DNA of 64,000 nt from Halalkalibaculum roseum (lineage in GTDB: Bacteria > Bacteroidota > Rhodothermia > Balneolales > Balneolaceae). Position 1 is the stretch's first letter. Each line of letters starts with the position of its first letter. The translations under genes and the position numbers were made by a program. Location: the NCBI RefSeq assembly GCF_011059145.1, contig NZ_JAALLT010000002.1:248001-312000 (forward strand), given 5' to 3'. Below, piece after piece: positions 8,575 through 16,402 of the stretch. The notes under the pieces are model-generated. The model had not been told where the DNA came from. It did no database searches and saw only the letters and a program-made list of their open reading frames with translations.

Positions 8575-9243
8575 TCATTGCTTAAGAATGGGCAAGACCA
8601 ATGGCAAGGTTTCCTCTATCCATTGACTGTACATTTTCCCGGAGGGGTGGAGGCCGTCTTCGGCAAGCAGGGTAGAATCCTGTTCCGCATTCCGGGATAT
8701 AGGCGTAATGTCAACGTAGGCTACTCCCAGGCTATCAGAGATCTTTTTGCTTATGGCGTTGTAGGCTTCGATTTCGCGGGATATTTTTGGAGGATTCTTT
8801 TCACTGGCAAAGGGCGTAACTCCGTAATCGGGGATAGATAGCACTAAAACATTGTCGGGGTTATTTCCAGCCAGAGAGATGGATCTGTCGAGCAGGTAAA
8901 GAAATTTATCCGGATAGTCATTGATGTCATAACCGCGATACTGGTCATTTACTCCAATGAGCAAGGTCACCAGATCATAGGGCGGATCAAGTTCGGATTC
9001 GGCTATGGCATTCTTAAGCTCGTCGGTAGTCCAGCCGGTTTTTGCAATAATAGTTGGGTCTTTGATAGTAAGGCCCTGCTGCCTTAACTCTTGAGCTAGT
9101 TGTACTGGCCATCTTTCGGCCGTTGAAACACTCTCACCAATGGTGTAGGAGTCGCCCAAGGCCAGGTAAGAAAGTGTTGAATCTTGTGCCTGCAGAGAAA
9201 AAGAGGCAAATAAGAGAAAGATGAAAATCAGGAATTTCTTCAT
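8575..9243 (-). CDS. Secreted SGNH/GDSL hydrolase
   Basis: A 222-residue protein with signal peptide MKKFLIFIFLLFASFSLQAQ and SGNH blocks: LALGDSYTIGE (Ser32), a GVND block in LLIGVNDQYRG, and the C-terminal DGLHPSGKMY with Asp-x-x-His. It is distinct from the TesA-like protein at 3391-4023, with a longer spacing after block I and no TesA-type NAGLSG block. Probably a periplasmic or outer-membrane esterase acting on lipid or acetyl-sugar esters. The downstream dehydratase gene starts 7 bases after its stop. Confidence 0.85.
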   Translation of the reverse strand: MKKFLIFIFLLFASFSLQAQDSTLSYLALGDSYTIGESVSTAERWPVQLAQELRQQGLTIKDPTIIAKTGWTTDELKNAIAESELDPPYDLVTLLIGVNDQYRGYDINDYPDKFLYLLDRSISLAGNNPDNVLVLSIPDYGVTPFASEKNPPKISREIEAYNAISKKISDSLGVAYVDITPISRNAEQDSTLLAEDGLHPSGKMYSQWIEETLPLVLPILKQ

Positions 9244-9383
9244 GGAAATACTTTCTGAGGTAAATCACTAGGTTTATTAACAATGCGCAAATAATACTAA
9301 CTTCATTCAGAAATAAAAAAATGCCCTCGACTTAATGGAACACTAATCTCTGCAAATTATTATCTGTTCTAATCTGCGGCCCC

Positions 9384-11228
9384 TCACACCGGCAGACCTT
9401 CCATCTGCATGATTTTAAGGGCGTTAGTGGTAGGGCAAGGTCCGGGTTTCAGCTTGTATTCAAAGCTCATCTTACCGCCTTCAATGGTTTCTTCAAAGTG
9501 CCAGTTGCTCAGTTGGGGTATCTCTTCTTCCAGTTGAGCCAGCTCCAGGTCATGGGTAGTAACCATACCTATACCGTTTCTACCGGCTACCTGCTTTAAA
9601 AAGGCGGTACTTCCTCTGAATCGTTCGCGATTGTTGGTGCCGCGATAGATCTCATCTACGAAAAAGAAGAGTGGATAGGTATGATCTGACCCGAGCTCAT
9701 CCAGCAGTTTGCGCAGGCGTTTTACCTCGGCATAAAAATGGGAAAGTCCGCGATCAAGTGAATCCTTAACGTTGATGCTTGAAAACAGGCGGAAGGGGAT
9801 TGTTTTGAAGGAATCTGCATTAACCGGTCCGCCCGCAAAACAGAGACAAAGGTTGATGCCGACGGTCCTCAAGAAAGTACTCTTACCAGCCATGTTGGAA
9901 CCTGTCAATAAGATTAAATTACCTACATCATCAATGGCAAGATCGTTGGTCACTTTCTGGCCTTCAGGAATCAGGGGATGTCCAAGGGCTTCCGCTTTAA
10001 AAGCTTCGGCGGGACTTCCGGTTTGCACCGGCTGTTCGAACCGGTAGTGGGGATTCAGCCAGGCGAAATGAGAAAGCGAACAGAGAGCTTCAAGGTCATA
10101 AAATTTGTCAAGCCAGGCAGAAAGCTTGGGTTTGAGCTCGACCTTGTACTTATCCAGTTTATACGAGAAGTAGAGATCCCACGGTACGGTGGCATTGAGC
10201 AGGAACCACAGTATATCATTCTTTTGGGAAGATGCCGCTGCGGATAGCCGGGCAACCTTACTCAGGAAACGGGAAGGTTTTGATTCTGAATCCTGAAAGC
10301 TATGTAGAAACGCTTTTAGTGCTGATGACTCTTTGAAGGGGTAATTTTCCAGGTAGAGAAGGATAGAGCTGAACCGACTCAGCAGCTTATCCATCTGGTA
10401 AGCTGCCTCAAAAAGCCCGTCTACTTTATGACTGTTAAAGTTGTATACAACCAAATAGAGTACAAAGGTAAAAATGACGTAAGGTTTTAGCACACCTACC
10501 AGGAATAAGATTCCCAGCGTGATATTTATCAGTGAGAGTGCGGTAAGTATGGTCATTGCAAGACCGTACCTGGTATCGGAGGGTTTGTCCAGCCATACAA
10601 GCAGCTGCTCCATAGTCCAGTCATCAGGGGTTGCCTGTGATTTTGTCTCTTCGGCGTTTATTCGAAGCTTATCCCTGAACTCAATCATAGGCTTCAGCTC
10701 TTTTGCCAGTTTTTGGCGCTCTGAAATCTTACTAAGCTGGGGTTCTTCCTTGAGAAGCCACTGCTTTAGTCGCCCCGTTCCTCCGGGATAGATTGCCGTG
10801 TCTATAAGTTGTATGAGGGAGTGGTTGCCGGTTATATTGAAGTCTTCGGAATAGGGGTGGCCTGCCGGACTACTGAGGTGTGCCTCTGTGGCATCCGGAA
10901 TCCTATCCCAATCCAGCTGCATCCGTGCCAGGTGCTCCTCTTTTATCTTTTTTAAGAGCCGGAACCTTTTTTTTGAGTCGGATATTCTCCGGTGATAGGA
11001 TGCTATGGCGATAAAAGAGGCAACGAAGAGGGTCAAAATGATATAGAAGAGAAGGCTATTCTGGTATTGTGCTACGAGGAATAAAAGTGCAATTCCTCCA
11101 ATAAAGAGAAGAAGTCTGATCATGGAGAGCCGCTTATCCCACTGCTCAAGGGTGGAGATTTTTTTTTCTGCTTTATCAATCAGACTGCGAATAGCTCTCT
11201 GAAGTGTTGATTTTGAATCAGGTACCAT
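9384..11228 (-). CDS. Membrane-anchored MutS-family ATPase
   Basis: A 614-residue protein with the MutS C-terminal ATPase. The P-loop LLTGSNMAGKSTFLRTVG is near residues 437-455, followed by FFFVDEIYRGTNNRERF (Walker B plus signature) and GMVTTHDLELA. There is no mismatch-recognition N-terminal domain. Instead there are two pairs of hydrophobic helices, at about 37-82 and 223-262, so the protein is probably in the inner membrane. This architecture occurs in Bacteroidota and relatives, where function is not established; mismatch repair is unlikely. A separate Smr-domain gene and a small membrane protein gene precede it in the same direction, which suggests one transcript. Confidence 0.87.
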   Translation of the reverse strand: MVPDSKSTLQRAIRSLIDKAEKKISTLEQWDKRLSMIRLLLFIGGIALLFLVAQYQNSLLFYIILTLFVASFIAIASYHRRISDSKKRFRLLKKIKEEHLARMQLDWDRIPDATEAHLSSPAGHPYSEDFNITGNHSLIQLIDTAIYPGGTGRLKQWLLKEEPQLSKISERQKLAKELKPMIEFRDKLRINAEETKSQATPDDWTMEQLLVWLDKPSDTRYGLAMTILTALSLINITLGILFLVGVLKPYVIFTFVLYLVVYNFNSHKVDGLFEAAYQMDKLLSRFSSILLYLENYPFKESSALKAFLHSFQDSESKPSRFLSKVARLSAAASSQKNDILWFLLNATVPWDLYFSYKLDKYKVELKPKLSAWLDKFYDLEALCSLSHFAWLNPHYRFEQPVQTGSPAEAFKAEALGHPLIPEGQKVTNDLAIDDVGNLILLTGSNMAGKSTFLRTVGINLCLCFAGGPVNADSFKTIPFRLFSSINVKDSLDRGLSHFYAEVKRLRKLLDELGSDHTYPLFFFVDEIYRGTNNRERFRGSTAFLKQVAGRNGIGMVTTHDLELAQLEEEIPQLSNWHFEETIEGGKMSFEYKLKPGPCPTTNALKIMQMEGLPV

Positions 11229-11318
11229 TTCTTTTTATTGAAAGCTTTTTAAAATAATGTGAACGGGAAAGGATAGGCAATGAAAGGGAGAATTGCTTAA
11301 AAGATGTTAGAAGGGAAT

Positions 11319-11600
11319 CTAATCTTTTTTCAGGTCAACAAGCGTTGCACCCCATCCACTCTGATCATTGGCAAGTGAATAGCTTTGCACAGCCTCATTT
11401 CGTTCCAGCAGAGCATGTACAGATCGTCTAAGGTTGCCTTTCCCTTTACCGTGAATGATTCGTATCCGGTGAATGCCCTTGTTCAGGCAGGCTTCGATGT
11501 ACTCTGGAATCAGGCTTCCCAGCTCATCAGGTCGAAAGGTGTGAAGATCCAGTGTGCCGTCGATGGGCAATTCCGGAAGCTCTTCTTGTTTTGTATCCAA
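11319..11600 (-). CDS. Stand-alone Smr-domain protein
   Basis: A 93-residue protein that is essentially one Smr (small MutS-related) domain: LDLHTF near the start, a helix with YIEACLNKGIHRIRIIHGKG (residues about 38-57) including the HGKG motif, and a C-terminal GWGATLVDL. Smr domains are nucleases or nucleic-acid binders and form the C-terminus of MutS2. Here the domain is encoded separately, just upstream of a MutS-family ATPase that lacks it, separated by 90 bases. Cytoplasmic. Substrate unknown. Confidence 0.85.
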   Translation of the reverse strand: MDTKQEELPELPIDGTLDLHTFRPDELGSLIPEYIEACLNKGIHRIRIIHGKGKGNLRRSVHALLERNEAVQSYSLANDQSGWGATLVDLKKD

Positions 11601-11611
11601 AAGTGTAACGG

Positions 11612-11812
11612 TTATGGCTTGAACATTGCGGCGTCAAGAATTGACCAAAGGTGAATGATCCAGCCCATCAATATCATCCATAAAGCTCCAGCCAATACAA
11701 ACTGCGTGATTGCCATGAAAAGCCGTCCTTGTAATAGTTGGCCGAGGCCCGGAATAAAAAAACTGGCTAATGCTGAGATTACGTTACCTGCAGATCCTTG
11801 TCCGTTTGCCAT
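11612..11812 (-). CDS. Small TM2-like membrane protein
   Basis: A 66-residue protein with two hydrophobic segments (about residues 12-28 and 33-58). It has the motif FFIPGLGQLLQGR, typical of TM2/DUF5683-type small membrane proteins, and a C-terminal HLWSILDAAMF. It is 11 bases upstream of the Smr gene in the same direction, so it is likely the first gene of the small-protein/Smr/MutS-like operon. Function unknown. Confidence 0.7.
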   Translation of the reverse strand: MANGQGSAGNVISALASFFIPGLGQLLQGRLFMAITQFVLAGALWMILMGWIIHLWSILDAAMFKP

Positions 11813-12110
11813 AGCTGCTTTCGTTTGATTTAAGTTTGTATATGAGTACGTTTGTCAATGCCATTTGTTTCACCGGGCAGGAGCCAAACCATTTAAAGAT
11901 ATAGAGGCTTTAGCTTATAATCTATCACCAAGACTGAGGATTCGATATATTCAAGCTATCAGGAATGGTTTTTGCACTCTTATATGTGATTTTAGTATTC
12001 ACTGGCCCAAAGGAGGCTCATTGTACTTGGTTTGTTTTTGTAAAAGCAACAACGCTCAATTTAATAAGAACAAAAAATCCCGGTTCCATTAACCGGATTA
12101 AAATAATTAT
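11813..12110. other. Divergent intergenic region, 298 bases
   Basis: The gap between the minus-strand membrane/Smr/MutS operon and the plus-strand amidoligase operon must hold both promoters. A short inverted repeat CCGGTT/AACCGG (12080-12085 and 12091-12096) sits 15 bases before the amidoligase start and may form a leader hairpin. I see no gene or RNA in it. Confidence 0.5.
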
Positions 12111-13115
12111 ATGTCAATTAATTTACCGCCACGCACTGAGAATGAAGAAGGCGAAAAGCGTACCGTGGGCTTTGAGCTTGAATTTGCTGGACTCGAGATC
12201 ACCCGCACGGCAGAGATTATTCAGGAGGCATATGGTGGTGAAATCATTGAAGACAACAGGTATGAGTACCGAATCATTGATACTGAATTAGGGGAGTTCA
12301 GGGTAGAGCTCGATGCCAGAATCCTGCAGAAAATGGCATCTAAAAACTTTCTGGAAAATATCGGTCTGGATATTGATACCGGTAAATTCACCGATTCTTT
12401 AGAAGATGCACTGGATACTATGGCAAAGAGTGTGATACCTATAGAGATCGTCATGCCTCCTGTAGAATTGAATGACATGGACCGACTGGAGAAACTTCAG
12501 GTTCAATTGCAGAAGAACAAAGCAGAAGGTACCAAAACCTCAATTATCCATGCCTTTGGGATGCATCTCAACATTGAAAGTCCTGATCTGAAGGCAGAGA
12601 CCTTACTTGCATACCTAAGATCCTTCATGTTACTCTACCCGTGGCTACTTGAAAAATTAAACATTGATATCACGCGTCGAATTTCTCCTTTTGTAGATTC
12701 TTTCCCTGATGCCTATGTGAATAAGATACTGGAACCGGATTACAAGCCTGACCTGGAGACCCTCATAGATGATTATCTTATATTCAATGACACTCGAAAT
12801 CGTCCGCTGGATATGATGCCGATATTTGGTCTGTTGGATCAGGAGCGAATTTCCAAGGTCTTGGGAGGGGAGAAAAATAACCCCAGGCCTACATTTCACT
12901 ATCGACTGCCCAACAGCAGGATCGATGAACCGGATTGGAAATTTTCGGGCGAATGGAATGACTGGTGTGAGGTTGAGAAACTTGCCGCGGACAAAGATAT
13001 GCTGAATAAGCTGAGCAGGCTCTACCTGGTACGGCGTAGCAAAACCCTGGTATCTTTTAAGAAAGAGTGGGCAGAGACAATAAGCATTCTGCTGGATCTG
13101 GAAGTCACCAGTTAA
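12111..13115 (+). CDS. Amidoligase family protein (glutamine-synthetase-like/ATP-grasp-like ligase)
   Basis: A 334-residue protein with the amidoligase signature near its N-terminus: TVGFELEFAGL (about residues 18-28), then an AEIIQEAYGGEI helix and the strand pair EYRIIDTELGEFRVELDARI. A conserved central HAFGMHLNIE (about 145-154) is also typical. The family, described by comparative genomics, is predicted to make amide bonds on small molecules or peptides using ATP. The next gene, 21 bases on, encodes a class I glutamine-amidotransferase/gamma-glutamyl hydrolase-like protein, and this pairing is a recurrent one for the family. Substrate is unknown. The AUG has only a weak upstream ribosome-binding signal. 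Confidence 0.82.
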   Translation: MSINLPPRTENEEGEKRTVGFELEFAGLEITRTAEIIQEAYGGEIIEDNRYEYRIIDTELGEFRVELDARILQKMASKNFLENIGLDIDTGKFTDSLEDALDTMAKSVIPIEIVMPPVELNDMDRLEKLQVQLQKNKAEGTKTSIIHAFGMHLNIESPDLKAETLLAYLRSFMLLYPWLLEKLNIDITRRISPFVDSFPDAYVNKILEPDYKPDLETLIDDYLIFNDTRNRPLDMMPIFGLLDQERISKVLGGEKNNPRPTFHYRLPNSRIDEPDWKFSGEWNDWCEVEKLAADKDMLNKLSRLYLVRRSKTLVSFKKEWAETISILLDLEVTS

Positions 13116-13136
13116 ACTATTCAGAGAGCTATAATT

Positions 13137-13937
13137 ATGAGCAAGAGGAAACCGAAAATTGCAGTAACGGGTCCCGATAAAGGGGGGACTTCTGCCTGGC
13201 TGTTTACCCGTCTGGCTGTTTGGCTGCAGGGTGGAAAGGCTGTTAGAATTACTCCGTCCAATCCTCAGAGAGGTATTGAACTGGATGCGTTAATCCTGGG
13301 AGGCGGGGCGGATATCAACCCCGAGCGCTACGGACAATCCTTACTGGATGATCTGCCCGGTAAGAACCGGCCTAAACCAAGGGGCAGCCGTCAATGGTTT
13401 TTTAGAATCATATCATTTCTGATTTTCCCTATTCTCTTCCTGATAAGAAAGCTGTTTTCAACCAAATCACCCACTCTGGATGAAGCCAGAGATGAAATTG
13501 AGGTTGAACTCCTTGAATATGCCTTGAAAAAGGGGATACCGATATTGGGAATCTGCCGTGGGGCACAGTTGATAAATGTTCACTTCGGGGGCAATCTGCA
13601 CCAGGATATCGATACTTTTTACCGGGAGATCCCCAAAGTTAACACCATCTGGCCTGAGAAAAAGGTGGAGATCAAAAACGGAAGCAGGCTTGAAGGGGTA
13701 CTTAAAACCACCGGTCTTTGGGTCAATGCTCTTCATCACCAGGCGGTGGACCGCATCGGTGATTCGCTAGAGGTTGTGGCCAGGGAGGCCACGGGCATTG
13801 CACAAGCCATAGAAAACCCGCAGCATGAATTTCTAATTGGTGTGCAGTGGCATCCGGAATATATGCCCCAGATCCCCCGGCAGCGCGCACTGTTTAAAGC
13901 ACTGGTAAAGAGTGCAAAGCAAGGGATTGGGAAATAA
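13137..13937 (+). CDS. Class I glutamine amidotransferase / gamma-glutamyl hydrolase (C26) with hydrophobic insertion
   Basis: A 266-residue PuuD-like protein. Cys140 is the predicted nucleophile in LGICRGAQLINV (137-148), with GGNLHQD after it and His239/Glu241 in QWHPE completing the triad. DALILGGGADINPERYG (50-66) is typical of gamma-glutamyl-GABA hydrolases. An unusual stretch, residues about 67-113, interrupts the usual link between the GGGADI strand and the DEARDEIE helix. It includes a run of about 20 hydrophobic residues (87-107) flanked by basic ones, which could anchor or peripherally attach the enzyme to the membrane. Co-directional with the amidoligase. Likely trims or supplies amide/gamma-glutamyl groups for the same metabolite. 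Confidence 0.83.
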   Translation: MSKRKPKIAVTGPDKGGTSAWLFTRLAVWLQGGKAVRITPSNPQRGIELDALILGGGADINPERYGQSLLDDLPGKNRPKPRGSRQWFFRIISFLIFPILFLIRKLFSTKSPTLDEARDEIEVELLEYALKKGIPILGICRGAQLINVHFGGNLHQDIDTFYREIPKVNTIWPEKKVEIKNGSRLEGVLKTTGLWVNALHHQAVDRIGDSLEVVAREATGIAQAIENPQHEFLIGVQWHPEYMPQIPRQRALFKALVKSAKQGIGK

Positions 13938-13977
13938 TTATCCGGGTTATTTGCCTTTGATGTGTACTGCCGGTTGT

Positions 13978-14020
13978 TGCACAGAGTTTCACAGAGGACG
14001 AAAGAGGTACACAGAGTGTT
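13978..14020. repeat. ACACAGAG-type intergenic repeat fragment
   Basis: An intergenic stretch with repeated CACAGAG words (GCACAGAGTTTCACAGAGG and ACACAGAGTGTTT). A related stretch occurs in inverse orientation at 22765-22822. It looks like a decaying short repeat, not a gene. Confidence 0.45.
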
Positions 14021-14025
14021 TGTTT

Positions 14026-14346
14026 CTAGATATCCATCTTGTAGTCGACAAAGTGCCTTTCTTTGATCACAGAGTTAATAAACTCGATGGCTTTTTTGTG
14101 ATGAGCGTTCCGTGTGTACATGGTGTAGTCCAGCTCAGTTTCAAAGTCGGAGATGAGTACGACGTCGAAGGCTGAACCGGCTTCATCATCGTCATCCGTT
14201 ATGTTAATGCCAACCTCAACGCTTTTAATTTCATCGATATTAACCTTGAGACCCTCCAGGATAAGCTTCATTTTTTCGGCATTCTTTTCCTTTGAGGCTC
14301 CTTCAGCTTCATCCTTGAGTTTCCACATTACAACATGACGGATCAT
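14026..14346 (-). CDS. Dabb-domain (stress-responsive alpha/beta barrel) protein
   Basis: A 106-residue protein matching the Dabb family from end to end: MIRHVVMWKLKDEA at the start, a helix with EKMKLILEGLK, the strand IKSVEVGINI, then FDVVLISDFET and HKKAIEFINSVIKERHFVDY at the end. These dimeric ferredoxin-like barrels occur in stress proteins and in some cyclases and decarboxylases; most bacterial stand-alone forms have no known function. Encoded alone between an amidotransferase gene and the HU-LysM operon. Confidence 0.85.
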   Translation of the reverse strand: MIRHVVMWKLKDEAEGASKEKNAEKMKLILEGLKVNIDEIKSVEVGINITDDDDEAGSAFDVVLISDFETELDYTMYTRNAHHKKAIEFINSVIKERHFVDYKMDI

Positions 14347-14428
14347 ATTATTCTCCTACTGAAATTTGTATGACTGTTTGAAATTTTATGTAAATCTGAT
14401 GAAAGAGTGGCGTTAATGCAAATTACTT

Positions 14429-15916
14429 TTACTGAGCACGATTAGCAAACTGCAAGTCATCTTCATCAAAAGTGGCATCGGTGTACTCAAATACCCGTTT
14501 ATGGTACTTTTTAGCGGCATAAAGATAAAACCGGGCGTTCTCAAGGTTATTCTCTTTATACCAGAGATAAGTTTCAACATATCCCAACGCAACCTGCAAT
14601 GAATCATTTTCGCTAAGCTGATCGTTCTGACCCCGTCTTTGAGGGATATTCAGCAATTGTCCGGCATAGATCAGGTCAGGGTCTTCAATTTCCGGCTGAT
14701 TGGTGTCATAAATCCACGGCCAAAGATAGGGATTTTCATAGGCATTGTCTGCCAGGCCCCAAAGCGTCTGTCCCGCTGCAACTGTAACTGTTTCAATCGG
14801 CGGTGTGGCATCCGGATCAACATCAGTAGCCTGATTGTCTTGTCCCGTTGCCTGTCGGCCGGTACCATTTGCCTGACTGGCATCGGCTGCTGATTCTGGT
14901 CGGTCTTCTTGCTCATCAGCTGCTTGCTGCTGTCCGGATTCCGCTCCTTCTTCGTTATTTTCTTTCTGTTCCTGCTGCGGTGCCTGAGTTTGTGCTTGTT
15001 GTTGGTCCTGCGATTGACTCTCATTTTGAACTTGAGAAGTTTCAGAAACGGCAGACTGTGGTGTCGCTTGCTGCTGGGTACCTAAAAGATACCAGGCTCC
15101 TATAGCGAGCAAAAGGATGATAAACGCAGCGGCAATTACCCAGAACGTGCCTCCGTTACCTTTTCGCCGATGAGAACGGTCGCGAAATCGTGGTTTAGCG
15201 GTAACTTTTTTAGAACCGGCTCCGGAAGTATCAGGTGGAACTTCGTCCTGTCCCTCAGTTTCATCGGAACTTTCGGGTTCCTCGCTTTCAGAACCGGGAG
15301 CATTTTCCTTGCTGAATGCTACAACATCTTCCTCCTCAGAACTTTCTTCCTGACCTTCATCACCGGCCTCTTCATTGCCCGGAGGTACTACCGGTCCCTT
15401 TGGATGTCTTGCATCGAGCCCAAAAGGATCATTCTCGTCGACTTCAATTTCTGATTCTATGTCTTCTTCCCAGGGTGCCTTCTTTTTCTCTGAAGATTCA
15501 TCACTTTCGGCGGCGCCTGTTTCACTTTCACTTTCTTCAGGTTCTTCCCTTGTTTCCTCTTCAATCTCTTCCTGCGCCTGGAAGCTTTGAACTTCCTCCT
15601 CAAGAATTTCAGGCTCCATATGAGCATAAGGTGCATTAACCAGCTCGCTTAGGTCCTTATAAGGAGTGAAATCAACTTTGTTGTGGGCGGGGATGGTTAT
15701 CTTTTCTTCTGTTTCAGGATTATAACCTTCCCGTTCATCCATCTTCTTTAGCTTGAAAGTACCGAGTCCCGCTACATTGGCAGAGCCATTTTCTTCCAAT
15801 CCCTCTTTAATAAGAGAGGCGAAATCCTTGATGAAGTCATGCGTAAATTGTTTGGACTTGCCTGACTGTTCTGCAATCGCTTCTACGAGTTCCTGGAAGG
15901 TGATTTTATGATTCAT
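14429..15916 (-). CDS. HU-like domain, membrane helix and LysM domain protein
   Basis: A 495-residue multidomain protein. Residues 1-95 are HU/IHF-like, with the central AGLGTFKL and the arm-like EGYNPETEEKITIPAHNKVDF. Residues 100-230 are very acidic and disordered. Basic residues 243-253 precede a single membrane helix (about 258-278), so the HU end should be cytoplasmic. A Gln-rich linker (281-335) leads to a periplasmic LysM domain at about 375-425 (VAAGQTLWGLAD, then LIYAGQLLNIP), which should bind peptidoglycan. Residues 435-495 form a helical, TPR-like tail. The architecture implies a DNA to cell-wall link. Its start overlaps by 11 bases the end of the upstream HU-like gene, pointing to translational coupling and perhaps a heterodimer. 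HU-SPOR proteins of Bacteroidota are the nearest known analogue. Confidence 0.88.
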   Translation of the reverse strand: MNHKITFQELVEAIAEQSGKSKQFTHDFIKDFASLIKEGLEENGSANVAGLGTFKLKKMDEREGYNPETEEKITIPAHNKVDFTPYKDLSELVNAPYAHMEPEILEEEVQSFQAQEEIEEETREEPEESESETGAAESDESSEKKKAPWEEDIESEIEVDENDPFGLDARHPKGPVVPPGNEEAGDEGQEESSEEEDVVAFSKENAPGSESEEPESSDETEGQDEVPPDTSGAGSKKVTAKPRFRDRSHRRKGNGGTFWVIAAAFIILLLAIGAWYLLGTQQQATPQSAVSETSQVQNESQSQDQQQAQTQAPQQEQKENNEEGAESGQQQAADEQEDRPESAADASQANGTGRQATGQDNQATDVDPDATPPIETVTVAAGQTLWGLADNAYENPYLWPWIYDTNQPEIEDPDLIYAGQLLNIPQRRGQNDQLSENDSLQVALGYVETYLWYKENNLENARFYLYAAKKYHKRVFEYTDATFDEDDLQFANRAQ

Positions 15917-16202
15917 CTTCTATCCCCAGGTACTTTAGGTAATCTTCTAGATTTTTGGCGGCATCAAAATCAACTACGCGCTTAGGCGGAAGCATCAAAT
16001 ATTTCTCGTAGTGCGGATTATAGGATTTATGTTTTTCACGGGTATGTGTTCCGAAGGTTCCCAGCTCCGGTATGGTAAAGTCGTTTCCCTGCGCGAGATT
16101 GTCACACATGTTTTGTACTATGGTATCGAGCATCTCTCGGCACTCCTCCCGGCTTAAATCCCAATTTTCTGTAAGCCTGTCAACCAGATCATCCGTGTTC
16201 AT
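15906..16202 (-). CDS. HU-family-like DNA-binding protein, partner of the HU-LysM protein
   Basis: A 98-residue divergent HU/IHF-like protein. The N-terminal helices (residues 3-38) are followed by FTIPELGTFGTHTREK (about 42-57), which matches the HU strand with its GLGTF-type turn, then YNPHYEKYLMLPPKRVVDFD, equivalent to the DNA-binding arm and its return strand. The arm is less basic than in true HU and lacks the Arg-Asn-Pro tip, having Tyr-Asn-Pro. It overlaps the HU-TM-LysM gene by 11 bases, so the two are probably made together. Since HU proteins work as dimers, this may be the soluble partner of the membrane-bound one. Confidence 0.82.
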   Translation of the reverse strand: MNTDDLVDRLTENWDLSREECREMLDTIVQNMCDNLAQGNDFTIPELGTFGTHTREKHKSYNPHYEKYLMLPPKRVVDFDAAKNLEDYLKYLGIEDES

Positions 16203-16339
16203 AAATACCTAAATATTTTGCTTTGAAACCCTGCTACTATTTAATAAAAATATGAGAAAGATTTAAAGAATATCTTAGCATCCTAGAGGTGCAGAAGACG
16301 TCAAATAACTTTACAGCTAAGAGTCGTAATATTAACAAA

Positions 16340-16372
16340 TTAGTAAAGGTTTGGGATCATACTTTTTATATA
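16340..16372 (+). promoter_or_regulatory. Candidate Bacteroidota-type promoter for the kinase-like gene
   Basis: A TTTG at about 16350 is followed roughly 19 bases later by TATATTGG, close to the TTTG / TAnnTTTG pattern used by Bacteroidota sigma factors. It lies about 35-55 bases upstream of the ATG at 16403. Single example, so weak support. Confidence 0.3.
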
Positions 16373-16402
16373 TTGGATGAGAATTCAATATAGTATTGTC
16401 AT

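Noticed and set aside
7614-9243. Functional link between the dehydratase and SGNH hydrolase
   Set aside because: They are 7 bases apart and probably co-transcribed, but no shared pathway is suggested by either family.
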